From contig JAGOLX010000010.1 in assembly GCA_017993835.1 (NCBI GenBank), positions 1 to 64,000 on the forward strand: DNA of 64,000 nt, written 5' to 3'. Below the pieces are notes generated by a model. It was not told where the DNA came from and did no database searches. It saw only the letters and a list, made by a program, of their open reading frames with translations. A program made the translations under genes and the position numbers. Of the stretch, positions 33,800 to 41,970 are shown piece by piece. Position 1 is the stretch's first letter. Every line of letters begins with the position of its first letter. The DNA is from Phycisphaerae bacterium. Its GTDB lineage: Bacteria > Planctomycetota > Phycisphaerae > Sedimentisphaerales > Anaerobacaceae.

Positions 33800-35131
33800 T
33801 CAGCCGTCGAGGGTCCAGCCCGCGCGATACTTGCGGCTCAGCAGCTCGTTAGCCTCGGGGCAGTTGCTGACCTTGCCTGTCGTGCTGTTGTACTCGAGCT
33901 TCTTGCCTACGCGGTAGGCCACCAGGCCCAGGAGCATCGTCTCGATCATCGTGCCGCTGTAGTCGAAGTCGCACGCGGTCTTAAGGCTCGGGTTCTTGCA
34001 GGCGTCGAGCCATTGCTTTTGGAAGTGCCCGAGGTTCGGGAGCATCTTGTCCTTTGGCCGGCGATTGTAGTAGCTCATGTCCGCGTCGTCGCCGAAGGGG
34101 ATCAACAGGCGGGAGGTGAAGTCGCTGAGCAGGTAGCCTTTGGTGCCCTTGAACAGTGCGCCATGGCCGATCTTGTTCAGATCGACCCACTCTCGCGGCG
34201 TTCTCGGCATCGCGCCGCCCTGATACCAGTGAACGCCGATCTCGCCGCGCCAATCGTTGGCGGGCAGCACGGCGTGGCTCTCCATCGTGACCGGCGTCAC
34301 GTCCGGGTTGAACGGCTCGCCCTTGGCCTCCATCGTGGTGGGCAGGCCGTTGCCGACCACGTTCCAGACGATGTCCATCGTGTGGCTGCCCATATCGCCG
34401 ATCTGGCCGGTGCCGAAGTCCCAGTACATGTTCCACTGGAGGCAGTTCATGCCGGGGCCGCCGGAGAAGTAGCCGGGATTGTACGGATGGAACGGCGACG
34501 GCCCGATCCACAGGTCGTAGTGGAAGCCCTTGGGCGGCTCGCCCTCAGCGGGCAGATACCCCGGCCGGCGGATCTGCCGGTCGCCCCAGGCGTACGCTTC
34601 TTTCAACTCCCCGATCGCGCCGTCGTGGACGAGTTCCTGGATGCGGTTGAAGTTCGGGTACGCGTGACGCTGCATGCCGACCTGCGTGGCCAGCTTGTCC
34701 TTCTTCCGGAGCCAATGGGCGCGGACGATGCGGGCCTCCTCCACACTGATGGCCAGGGGCTTCTCCATATAGCAGTGGAGATTGCGGTTCAGCGACCAGT
34801 TGGCGATGAACGCATGGGTGTGATCCGCCGAGCAGCAGACGACCGCGTCGAGACCTTTGTGATCGAGGCACTTGCGCCAGTCCACGTACTTCGCGGCGTT
34901 CGGGAACCGCTTGGCGCCGAACTCCAGGTGATCCTCATTGATGTCGCACAGAGCGATCACGTTCTCGCCGGCAAGGGAGTCGAAGTGGGCCTCGCCCCGT
35001 CCCCAGGTGCCGATCAAGGCGATGTTGAGCTTGTTGCTGGGTGCGCCGGCGCCCGCGAGCACGGTGCTGGGCACGATGGACCATCCGGTCCCGACTACTG
35101 CGGCGGTCTTGAGGAAGTCGCGTCGTTGCAT
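33800..35131 (-). CDS. Tat-exported Gfo/Idh/MocA oxidoreductase
   Basis: A 443-residue NAD(P)-dependent sugar oxidoreductase-like protein. RRDFLKTAAVVGTG at residue 3 is a Tat signal. The Rossmann domain (about 35-155) has IALIGTWGRGEAH and YMEKPLAIS, the family's EKP motif, and the C-terminal beta-sheet domain follows. Planctomycetes carry dozens of such exported copies, thought to act on sugars in the periplasm; the substrate here is unknown. It faces the thioesterase gene divergently. Confidence 0.9.
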   Translation of the reverse strand: MQRRDFLKTAAVVGTGWSIVPSTVLAGAGAPSNKLNIALIGTWGRGEAHFDSLAGENVIALCDINEDHLEFGAKRFPNAAKYVDWRKCLDHKGLDAVVCCSADHTHAFIANWSLNRNLHCYMEKPLAISVEEARIVRAHWLRKKDKLATQVGMQRHAYPNFNRIQELVHDGAIGELKEAYAWGDRQIRRPGYLPAEGEPPKGFHYDLWIGPSPFHPYNPGYFSGGPGMNCLQWNMYWDFGTGQIGDMGSHTMDIVWNVVGNGLPTTMEAKGEPFNPDVTPVTMESHAVLPANDWRGEIGVHWYQGGAMPRTPREWVDLNKIGHGALFKGTKGYLLSDFTSRLLIPFGDDADMSYYNRRPKDKMLPNLGHFQKQWLDACKNPSLKTACDFDYSGTMIETMLLGLVAYRVGKKLEYNSTTGKVSNCPEANELLSRKYRAGWTLDG

Positions 35132-35259
35132 GTTGCTGTCCTCCTGTGGTTGTCAGATTACGGTTCCTTCACTTGAGGGTCCTGGGTCCGATCTTAGTCG
35201 ATACTGCCGGAGACAATCAAGACCGCTCCTGGGGAATCGAGAATTCCGCGGATAGGTTG

Positions 35260-35289
35260 TTGACTTGTCGTGCGACGCTGCGACACTAT
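35260..35289 (+). promoter_or_regulatory. Sigma-70-like promoter, possibly giving a leaderless mRNA
   Basis: TTGACT (35260-35265), 18 bases, CACTAT (35284-35289). The predicted start of transcription (about 35296) coincides with ATG 35297. No Shine-Dalgarno is present upstream. Confidence 0.45.
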
Positions 35290-35296
35290 GGGCACT

Positions 35297-35794
35297 ATGA
35301 CGAACGCAGAGGGCAAAACGCCGAGTGAGAGCACCGTGGAGACACGGTATCTGGTGATGCCGACGCAGGCCAACGCGCAGGGGACCGCCTTCGGCGGGGC
35401 CATCGTCGGCTGGATCGACATGGCCGCGGCTATGGCCGCCCAACGCCATTGCGGGCGGGAGGTCGTGACGGCCGGAATCGACTCGCTGGTCTTCCGCAAG
35501 CCCATCCGCATCGGCGACCACGTCATCCTCAAGGCCGCGGTCAACTACGTGAGCCGGTCCTCGATGGAGGTCGGCGTCCAGGTCGTTCGCGAGGACCCCT
35601 ACACCGGCCAGCAGGTGCTCGCCACCACGGCCCACCTGATGTTCGTGGCCCTGGACGAGAACAAGCAGCCCACTCCCGCGCCGCCCCTGCTGCCGGAAAC
35701 ACGCGAGGAAAAGCGACGCTATGAGAACGCCCGCCTGCGGGTGCAGGCCCGCAAGGAGCGTCTGCGAGCCATCGACCGGGAGAACCAGCCTTGA
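35297..35794 (+). CDS. Acyl-CoA thioesterase, YciA/hotdog family
   Basis: A 165-residue single hotdog-domain thioesterase that hydrolyses acyl-CoA. NAQGTAFGGAIVGWIDMAAA holds the catalytic region (N and the Asp of WIDMAA), and FRKPIRIGDHVILKA and SRSSMEVGVQV are family blocks. The C-terminus has a basic coiled tail (REEKRRYENARLRVQARKER). Start choice is uncertain: ATG 35297 is favoured since the -10 box overlaps the earlier ATGs (35270, 35288), which would imply a leaderless transcript. Confidence 0.88.
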   Translation: MTNAEGKTPSESTVETRYLVMPTQANAQGTAFGGAIVGWIDMAAAMAAQRHCGREVVTAGIDSLVFRKPIRIGDHVILKAAVNYVSRSSMEVGVQVVREDPYTGQQVLATTAHLMFVALDENKQPTPAPPLLPETREEKRRYENARLRVQARKERLRAIDRENQP

Positions 35795-35839
35795 CGGGCC
35801 GTCGTATGTACAATAGACGAGCATCGGCGGCGATCCTCT

Positions 35840-36016
35840 GCCGGACTGGAAAAAGGCAGATCGGACCTATGTTCTTCAACGAAATCTCTTGGTTCGATTT
35901 CGTTGAAGAACGCCAAGGCCGGTTCTCTCGAACACGACCGTGGTTTGGGTGGGAAAAATCGATGCGGAGATTTTTCCCGCCCAAAGTAGGTCCGATCTGC
36001 CTTTTTCCAGTCCGGC
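35840..36016. repeat. Multi-branched inverted-repeat element upstream of an unknown gene
   Basis: Outer arms 35841-35868 and 35988-36015 are perfect reverse complements over 28 bases (a further G-C pair extends them). Inside, 35871-35886 pairs perfectly with 35896-35911 (16 bp, 9-base loop), and 35944-35960 pairs with 35969-35985 (17 bp, one G-T pair, 8-base loop). A weak third hairpin may form at 35913-35943 (GTTC-TCTC-GAAC core). The whole would fold as a four-way, cloverleaf-like structure. It ends 24 bases before a GTG start. It may be a non-autonomous mobile element or a structured RNA leader. Confidence 0.85.
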
Positions 36017-36040
36017 GGTGCGCGAGAAGGGGACAAGAAC

Positions 36041-36880
36041 GTGGACGAAGATAAATACACAATCACCGACACGAAGCAGGACATCCTCAGCCATCCGAGG
36101 AGACGCGACACCATCCACGTCCTGACCCTTGACCCCATGCTGGCGGCCGATATCTGCGAGAGGATCGGTGCGGACAAGCGTCTCGTGCGGTGCAACGTGA
36201 TCTGCCCGCGCGGGACGAACGTTCGGGATATGCTGGAGGCGATGGAGCGGACGGCGCCGGAGACCGCCGCCTCCCGACTGGTCCTCTTCGACGTGCGTCG
36301 CGCCACGTTGCCCAGGCTCCGACACGTCTTCAATGCGGTCGTCGGCTACAATCGCCGGGATTTCAACAGGCTGTGCTTCAGCATCTGCATCGGCGACGGG
36401 CCCCTGAATCTCTTTCGGGACGGCGCCTTCGCGGAGCTGTTCGTCGCGCACCTGGCGGCACAGCGGGTGGACTACCATCCGGCCGTCATTTTCTACGATC
36501 CCTTCCTGCACTACGAACCCAACGAGGCCTTCTTGCAGAGCATCGACGACGACTTCGTCATCCCGGACTCCGTCCCGCAACGGCTGGCCCCCTTCTTCAA
36601 GAGCGGCCAGATGAAGGTCAGCACGATTCGCCAGTTCTTCCGCGCGGTGGACAAGGACGACGAGACCCGCAAGAAACGCCTTCGCATGCTCCGGCATGTC
36701 TACAAGAAGCGACTGGCGGAGATCTTTGCGGGACAGCCGGAGCAGCTCAAGGATCTCCTGAGCCGCAAGGGCATCCAGTGGGCCAGCGAGAAAATGAACC
36801 TCTATCCGCTGTACTTCGAGGACTGGGTGTGCGACCTGATTCGCCAAGCCCGCAAGAATGCGACGGAGAAGAACGGATGA
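36041..36880 (+). CDS. Protein of unknown function behind the branched element
   Basis: A 279-residue soluble protein, no signal or membrane segment. The N-terminal half alternates strands and helices (IHVLTLDPMLAADICERIG; RLVLFDVRRATLPRLR) and reads like a Rossmann-type or response-regulator-like alpha/beta domain. The C-terminal third is helical and very basic (DDETRKKRLRMLRHVYKKRL), which could bind nucleic acid. No catalytic motif is seen and the family is not recognised. The GTG start at 36041 follows AGAAGGGG. The mRNA probably begins with, or just after, the 177-base branched element. Confidence 0.75.
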   Translation: MDEDKYTITDTKQDILSHPRRRDTIHVLTLDPMLAADICERIGADKRLVRCNVICPRGTNVRDMLEAMERTAPETAASRLVLFDVRRATLPRLRHVFNAVVGYNRRDFNRLCFSICIGDGPLNLFRDGAFAELFVAHLAAQRVDYHPAVIFYDPFLHYEPNEAFLQSIDDDFVIPDSVPQRLAPFFKSGQMKVSTIRQFFRAVDKDDETRKKRLRMLRHVYKKRLAEIFAGQPEQLKDLLSRKGIQWASEKMNLYPLYFEDWVCDLIRQARKNATEKNG

Positions 36881-36953
36881 TGGATCGTGGATGGCGGGTG
36901 ATTCGAGCACGCCGCTTCACAATCATCCATTATCCATCAACAATCATCCTTGC
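36881..36953. terminator. Imperfect hairpin between convergent genes (ATCCATTATC type)
   Basis: TGATGGATCGTGGATGGCGGG and the later AATCATCCATTATCCATCA are near reverse complements, giving a long imperfect stem between the unknown gene (+) and the oxidoreductase (-). Related AT-rich ATCCAT strings occur at about 4464-4495 and 44205-44240. Confidence 0.5.
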
Positions 36954-37970
36954 TCAGTCCCACTTGTGCTTCTTGATCGCGCGGAGGATCTTCTGGGCGC
37001 ATCGCAGAGCGGCCAGGCCCTCTTCCGCGCTAACTTCCGGGGCAAACTCCCGATCCTTGACGGCCCGGAGAAACGCCTCCTGCTCGAGACGAATCGGTTC
37101 CTTGTCGTCGATCTCGAGCTGCTCGATGTGCAGCAGGTCGGGCCAGTTCACGGTCGTCGGGTTGAAATCGCTTCGTTGTCGCCATTCCTTGATCATGCCG
37201 ACGACGTTCTTGTTCGGATCGGTCTTGACGAGAATGCCGCTCTTCTTGAGGTAATCGACGCTCAGATAGGCCTGGCGGCTGAAGACGCGGACCCGGCGCT
37301 CCGTCTTGAGCGCCAGCCGGGAGGCGGTGATGCTGGCGACGCACCCGTTGTCGAAGACGATCCGAGCGCTGCAGATGTCCTCGCCGCCCTCGATGACCGT
37401 GACGCCGACCGCGTCCACTCGTTTGATCTTGCTCCTTGCCAGGGACAGGATGATATCGATGTCGTGGATCATGATGTCGAGCACGACGCCGACGTCCGTC
37501 GAGCGGAAGGGGTAGGGACTGACGCGGTGCGCCTCGATGAACTTGGGCTCGATGTCCAGTCGCTTCATGGCCTGGGCGACCGGGTTGCACCGTTCCGAGT
37601 GGCCGACGGCCACTACTGTGTCGTACTTGCGGGCCAGGGAGACGATCTTGCGTCCCTCGCGGACGCTCGACGCCAGCGGCTTCTCCACGAGCACGGGGAT
37701 CCGGCGGCACAGGAACAGCTTGGCCAGTTTCAGGTGTGTCGTCGTGGGCGTGGCGATCGTGACGGCATCGATCTTGTCGAACACCTCGGCGCAGTCCGTG
37801 CAGGCGGCGCAGCCGTACTTCTCGGCCAGTTGCGAGGCCTTGGTCTTGTCCGCATCCACGACCGCGACGAGTTCGCTGTCGGGCAATTGGCTGTACACTT
37901 TGGCGTGGATCGCGCCCATCTTGCCCGCGCCGACGACCGCCGTTCGTATCTTCTTATTGTCTTCCATCAT
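36954..37970 (-). CDS. Gfo/Idh/MocA oxidoreductase of the lipid A cluster
   Basis: A 338-residue cytoplasmic NAD-dependent oxidoreductase. VVGAGKMGAIHAKVY is the dinucleotide-binding loop and VLVEKPLASS the EKP motif; the C-terminal domain includes DVGVVLDIMIHDIDIILS. It is the last gene of the lpx run, 63 bases after lpxA. Gene order resembles bacteria in which a GnnA-type enzyme oxidises UDP-GlcNAc at C3 to give amide-linked lipid A, but the partner transaminase GnnB is not seen here, so that role is a guess. Start ATG at 37970 or 37967. Confidence 0.85.
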   Translation of the reverse strand: MMEDNKKIRTAVVGAGKMGAIHAKVYSQLPDSELVAVVDADKTKASQLAEKYGCAACTDCAEVFDKIDAVTIATPTTTHLKLAKLFLCRRIPVLVEKPLASSVREGRKIVSLARKYDTVVAVGHSERCNPVAQAMKRLDIEPKFIEAHRVSPYPFRSTDVGVVLDIMIHDIDIILSLARSKIKRVDAVGVTVIEGGEDICSARIVFDNGCVASITASRLALKTERRVRVFSRQAYLSVDYLKKSGILVKTDPNKNVVGMIKEWRQRSDFNPTTVNWPDLLHIEQLEIDDKEPIRLEQEAFLRAVKDREFAPEVSAEEGLAALRCAQKILRAIKKHKWD

Positions 37971-38032
37971 AACCCGAGATTGGGGAATCACACTGGTGTG
38001 GCCCGCGGAAGCGACACAATCGCAGTCCGCGG

Positions 38033-38842
38033 CTATTCGGTTCGGAGGCTCTCCAGGTATCGACCGAACCGGTGCTCATTGCTTCGGAAGATCGCATCGA
38101 CCATGGCTCGCACGTTCTCGTCCAGCCCATTCTGGGCCGCCAGTTCCTTCGCGTTGTTCAGCAGTGTGCTGCCATGGCGGTACAGGAACCGGTAGGCGTC
38201 GAAGATCCGTTCCTGCTGCTCCTCGCTCAGCCCCGCACGGTTCATTCCGCGTTTGTTGACGCCTCGGACTCGATGGGGATAGTGGCCGCTGACCATCAGG
38301 TAGGGCGGAATGTCGTGCGTCAGCCCGGCCAGGCCGGCGATGTAGGACCAGCGCCCGATGGTGACGAACTGATGGGAGGCGGCCAATCCGCTGAACCAGG
38401 CTCCCGTCTCGATCTTGACGTGCCCGCCGATCTGGACAAGGTTGCTCAGGACGATCTTGTCTTCGATGATCGCATCGTGGCCGATGTGCGAACCGACCAT
38501 CAGGAGGTTGTCGCTGCCGACCCGGGTGGCGGTGCCGGCGTGCTTGCTCACGTGGATGGTCACGTTCTCGCGCACCACGTTGCGATCGCCCATCACCAGG
38601 GCGCCGGCCTCGTCGCCCGGACCCATCCCGAGGATTTGCGGATTGCAGCCGATCATGGAGTTGGGATAGAAATGGTTGCGCTGGCCGATCGTCGTATTGC
38701 CGGTGACGATCACCCTGGCTTCGAGGACCGTCCCGGCGCCGATCGAGACGCCGCCGCCAATCGTGCAATAGGGGCCGACAACCACGTCGTCGGCCAGCCG
38801 CGCGTTCTCTTCCACGACCGCGGTGGGATGGATAATCGCCAT
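38033..38842 (-). CDS. lpxA: UDP-N-acetylglucosamine acyltransferase
   Basis: A 269-residue left-handed beta-helix acyltransferase for the first step of lipid A synthesis. IHPTAVVEENARLADDV starts the hexapeptide coils. The catalytic histidine is H122 in GSHIGHDAII. VRGVNKRGMNRAGLS and the helical C-terminus are specific for LpxA. It lies in the operon between lpxC-fabZ and the oxidoreductase, as in other Gram-negatives with a LpxC-FabZ fusion. The ATG is 106 bases after the fused gene; the gap is AT-rich. Confidence 0.96.
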   Translation of the reverse strand: MAIIHPTAVVEENARLADDVVVGPYCTIGGGVSIGAGTVLEARVIVTGNTTIGQRNHFYPNSMIGCNPQILGMGPGDEAGALVMGDRNVVRENVTIHVSKHAGTATRVGSDNLLMVGSHIGHDAIIEDKIVLSNLVQIGGHVKIETGAWFSGLAASHQFVTIGRWSYIAGLAGLTHDIPPYLMVSGHYPHRVRGVNKRGMNRAGLSEEQQERIFDAYRFLYRHGSTLLNNAKELAAQNGLDENVRAMVDAIFRSNEHRFGRYLESLRTE

Positions 38843-38947
38843 AACGGTGGTTCCCTTTCAACCGATTTGTGATTGTTGATTCTTGATTGTCGATCTTGGC
38901 TGCCGTTCTTCTTCAATCAAAAGTCAACCATCGAAAATCGTCCTTTC

Positions 38948-40258
38948 TCAGACTGTCTCATCATCAACCAGAATGAACTTGATTTCCGCTTCAGCGGCCA
39001 CGATATCCCCGACCATGGCCTGGCATCGGCAATGGGCGGTCCTGCGTCGCAGGCGGACCGTCTCGGCGATCAGGATGAGCTGATCGCCCGGGACGACGGC
39101 CTTGCGCAGTTTCACATTGTCCATGCTCAGGAGCATGGCGAGTTTGCCCGTGTGCTCCAATCGCTGGGCGAAGAGCAGGCCGGAGACCTGGGCCATCGCT
39201 TCGACGATCAGCACGCCCGGCATGATCGGCGTTCCGGGAAAGTGCCCCTGGAAGAACTGCTCGTTGAAGGTGACGTTCTTGACGCCCTTGATCCGCGTGT
39301 CGCCTTCGATCTCGATGATCTTGTCGACGAGCAGGAAGGGATATCGGTGGGGCAGGATCTTCTGGATCCGCCGGATGTCGAGGATCGCATCGGTCCCGAA
39401 CCGGTCCATTCGCTCCTGCTGCTGGACCGCCTCGTAGAGCTTGCGAACGAGCTGCTGGTTCAGCGCGTGGCCGCTCTTGTAGGCCACGATCCGCCCGATC
39501 ACCGGACGGCCGACCAGCATGAGGTCCCCGATCAGGTCCACGATCTTGTGCCGGACGCACTCGTTGGGAAACCGGTAGACGTTCTTGACCGGTCCGTCCG
39601 TATCGATGACCAGCAGGTCGGAGGGATTGATGTGCGTGCCGAGCCCGCGAGCCCGAAACTCCCGGGCCTCCGCCTCCAGCAGGAAGGTCCGCGCCGGCGC
39701 CATGGTCGTCTCGAACGTGTCGGGGGTCAAGCGGTAGCTGAAGACCTGCCGCCCGATGGCCGGATGACTGCTGTAGTCGAGATCGTAGGTGATGTTCAGC
39801 TCGCCGTCCGTGTCGGGCAACGCGTAGATCGTCGCATCTGCGGCGCTGACGCTGACCGGCTTTCGGATGACGAATTCCTTGCGCGGGTTCTGCTGCTCGA
39901 CGACGCCCGCGGTTTTGAGACTCGTGATGTACGCGGCGCTGCTGCAATCAGGCGCGGGCAACTCGGGTCCGTCCACCTCGATCGTGAGGTTGTCGATCTC
40001 CAGGGCACGCACCGCGGCCAGGCAATGTTCGACGGTCTCGATGCTGACGTCGCCCTTCTTGATGCTCGTGCGACGGCTCCGCTCGGCGATGCTCGGAGCG
40101 GTCGCGGGGATGCGCACGGCGCTGGTGACATCGGTGCGCACGAAGACGATGCCGGTATCCTCTGCGCCCGGGCGGAACGTCACCGTGGCCTCTTGGCCGC
40201 CGAACAGGCCCTTGCCCGTGAGCGTCGCGTCATCCTTTATCGTTTTCTGCAGCTTCAA
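38948..40258 (-). CDS. lpxC: LpxC-FabZ fusion (deacetylase + hydroxyacyl-ACP dehydratase)
   Basis: A 436-residue bifunctional protein. The LpxC half (1-280) removes the N-acetyl group: zinc ligands H78 (ETVEHCLAA), H237 and D241 ([11 protein letters not shown]), catalytic E77 and H264 (KSGHALN). The FabZ half (about 290-436) dehydrates hydroxyacyl-ACP: H339 and E353 in [20 protein letters not shown]. This fusion is known from Bacteroidetes, Chlorobi and Planctomycetes. It begins with TTG at 40258 and overlaps the end of lpxD by 29 bases, so translation is coupled. It competes for the same hydroxyacyl-ACP pool used by LpxA. Confidence 0.96.
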   Translation of the reverse strand: MKLQKTIKDDATLTGKGLFGGQEATVTFRPGAEDTGIVFVRTDVTSAVRIPATAPSIAERSRRTSIKKGDVSIETVEHCLAAVRALEIDNLTIEVDGPELPAPDCSSAAYITSLKTAGVVEQQNPRKEFVIRKPVSVSAADATIYALPDTDGELNITYDLDYSSHPAIGRQVFSYRLTPDTFETTMAPARTFLLEAEAREFRARGLGTHINPSDLLVIDTDGPVKNVYRFPNECVRHKIVDLIGDLMLVGRPVIGRIVAYKSGHALNQQLVRKLYEAVQQQERMDRFGTDAILDIRRIQKILPHRYPFLLVDKIIEIEGDTRIKGVKNVTFNEQFFQGHFPGTPIMPGVLIVEAMAQVSGLLFAQRLEHTGKLAMLLSMDNVKLRKAVVPGDQLILIAETVRLRRRTAHCRCQAMVGDIVAAEAEIKFILVDDETV

Positions 40259-41309
40259 GTTTGTCTACCTTCGCCGTCAGGCGCTTGAGCTCTTGCGAGA
40301 ATCTCGGCAGTCGGACGATGTAGCCAACCACCCTCGCGGCTTCCTTGACGTCCATCGCGGGTGTCCACGCAAGCCGCTCTCCAGGCCCGACGCTGCTCGT
40401 CACCCCGGACTGGGCGCCGATCATGGTCCCGGCGCCGATCTCGATGTTGTCGGCCAGTCCGACCTGTCCGGCCAGAACGACCCCGTCTCCCAGGCGCGAG
40501 CTGCCCGCGACGCCCACCTGTGCCGCAATCAAGCAACATTTGCCGATGACCACGTTATGGGCGATTTGCACGAGGTTGTCGATCTTCGTGCCGGCGCCTA
40601 CTATCGTATTGCCAAATTTCGCTCTGTCAACGCAGCAGTTGGCGCCGATCTCCACGAAATCCTGGATGACAACCCCGCCGTTGTGGGGGATGAGCCGGTG
40701 GGAACCATCGACGAAGGCGTAGCCGAACCCGATGGACCCGATCGTGCTGTTGGCCTGGATGATGACGTGGTTGCCCAACACGCAGTTGTGATACACGACG
40801 ACGTTGGCGTCGAGACGGCAATCCGAGCCGATCGTGGTGTTCTGCCCGATTCGACAGCCGGCGGCAATGACCGTGTTCGCTCCGACCTGGACGTCATCGG
40901 CGATCACAGCGAATGGACCGACGCTGACGCCGTCCGCCAGCCGGACGCCGGACCCGATCCTCGCGGACGAGTCCACCCCCTCGACGGGCGGCTTGAGCCT
41001 TGGCGCAAACAAGCCCAGCGTCTGGATGAGGGCCGCGTTGACGTCTTTGACCAGCAGTTGTGGCTTTTCCAGTCCGTCGATGACCTTGGCCACGATCACG
41101 GCGGCAGCACGCGATCCTGCGACCGCCCCCTGGCGCCGGGCTTCCGTGACGAACGTCACGTCGTTTTCGCCCGCGGCGTCGATCGGAGCGATCCCGGCGA
41201 TCGGACGATCCGGACCGACAGGTGGGCCCGCCACGGTGGCCCCGAGTCGTTCCGCCAGTTCCATGATGGTGAGAGTCATCTGCATTCCGCGATCCAGTGT
41301 TGGCGTCAT
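40230..41309 (-). CDS. lpxD: UDP-3-O-acyl-glucosamine N-acyltransferase
   Basis: A 359-residue acyltransferase that adds the second hydroxyacyl chain of lipid A. The N-terminal uridine-binding domain (about 1-110) has ENDVTFVTE; the beta-helix has many I-G-x-N coils; the catalytic histidine is H251 in [20 protein letters not shown] is an LpxD hallmark. Its ATG (41309) overlaps the stop of skp in an ATGA junction, and its 3' end overlaps lpxC-fabZ. MQMTL (from 41285) is an alternative start. Confidence 0.95.
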   Translation of the reverse strand: MTPTLDRGMQMTLTIMELAERLGATVAGPPVGPDRPIAGIAPIDAAGENDVTFVTEARRQGAVAGSRAAAVIVAKVIDGLEKPQLLVKDVNAALIQTLGLFAPRLKPPVEGVDSSARIGSGVRLADGVSVGPFAVIADDVQVGANTVIAAGCRIGQNTTIGSDCRLDANVVVYHNCVLGNHVIIQANSTIGSIGFGYAFVDGSHRLIPHNGGVVIQDFVEIGANCCVDRAKFGNTIVGAGTKIDNLVQIAHNVVIGKCCLIAAQVGVAGSSRLGDGVVLAGQVGLADNIEIGAGTMIGAQSGVTSSVGPGERLAWTPAMDVKEAARVVGYIVRLPRFSQELKRLTAKVDKLEAAENDKG

Positions 41310-41905
41310 GGTTTGAGGGTCGCATCGGCATCGATACGGGTGATCACCTCGCTGGTCAGGTCGATGCACCCGTCGGCGTACAGCACTTTGTGCGTGTACA
41401 ACGTGAGCATCAGTTCCTCGCTGGAGATCGGGAACTCGGGCTCGCTCCTCTCCAGAACGAGGTCCAGGCCCTTCTCCTTGGCGATGTCCTGGGTGACTTT
41501 CATGAAGACCTGGTAGATGTCCTCTCGCCACTTCTTCTCATCGAGCATGGACTGCTGCTTGAGGAAATCCTGCTGGCCCTGCAGACGGGATCGCTTCTCG
41601 AACAGAACCTGCAATTGCTGCGCGTGGTCGGCGGTTCCCTCCTTGAGGGTCTTGAGCTCGGCCTCCTCGCCGTCCACTTCCTTCCGGAGGTTCTCCAGTT
41701 GGGCTCTGCCCTGGGAGAGGCGGGCCATCGCCTGGGCGTTGTGCTGGGTGTGTTTCTGGGATTTCGCGAACATCTCGCCCATGCTCACGACTCCGATCTT
41801 CGACGTCGGGCCCGCCGGCTGGGACGCCGCACGCCCGTGGTCCAGCACCGCCAACAACGCCAACGCGCACACCACGACTCCGCCGACCGCCATCTTGCTG
41901 TTCAT
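41306..41905 (-). CDS. skp: Skp/OmpH-family periplasmic chaperone
   Basis: A 199-residue exported chaperone for unfolded outer-membrane proteins. Signal peptide about 1-26; [15 protein letters not shown] is the first strand; a long helical coiled coil runs about 55-150 ([20 protein letters not shown]); the last strand and helix follow. It lies between bamA and lpxD, the classical arrangement in Gram-negatives, 65 bases after bamA. It supplies clients to BamA. Confidence 0.9.
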   Translation of the reverse strand: MNSKMAVGGVVVCALALLAVLDHGRAASQPAGPTSKIGVVSMGEMFAKSQKHTQHNAQAMARLSQGRAQLENLRKEVDGEEAELKTLKEGTADHAQQLQVLFEKRSRLQGQQDFLKQQSMLDEKKWREDIYQVFMKVTQDIAKEKGLDLVLERSEPEFPISSEELMLTLYTHKVLYADGCIDLTSEVITRIDADATLKP

Positions 41906-41970
41906 ACAAAACCCTTTCTGACGTTTCCGTCTTGCTTGATGCTGTTTGCAGGCTGGGCCCTTGCCCGCCG

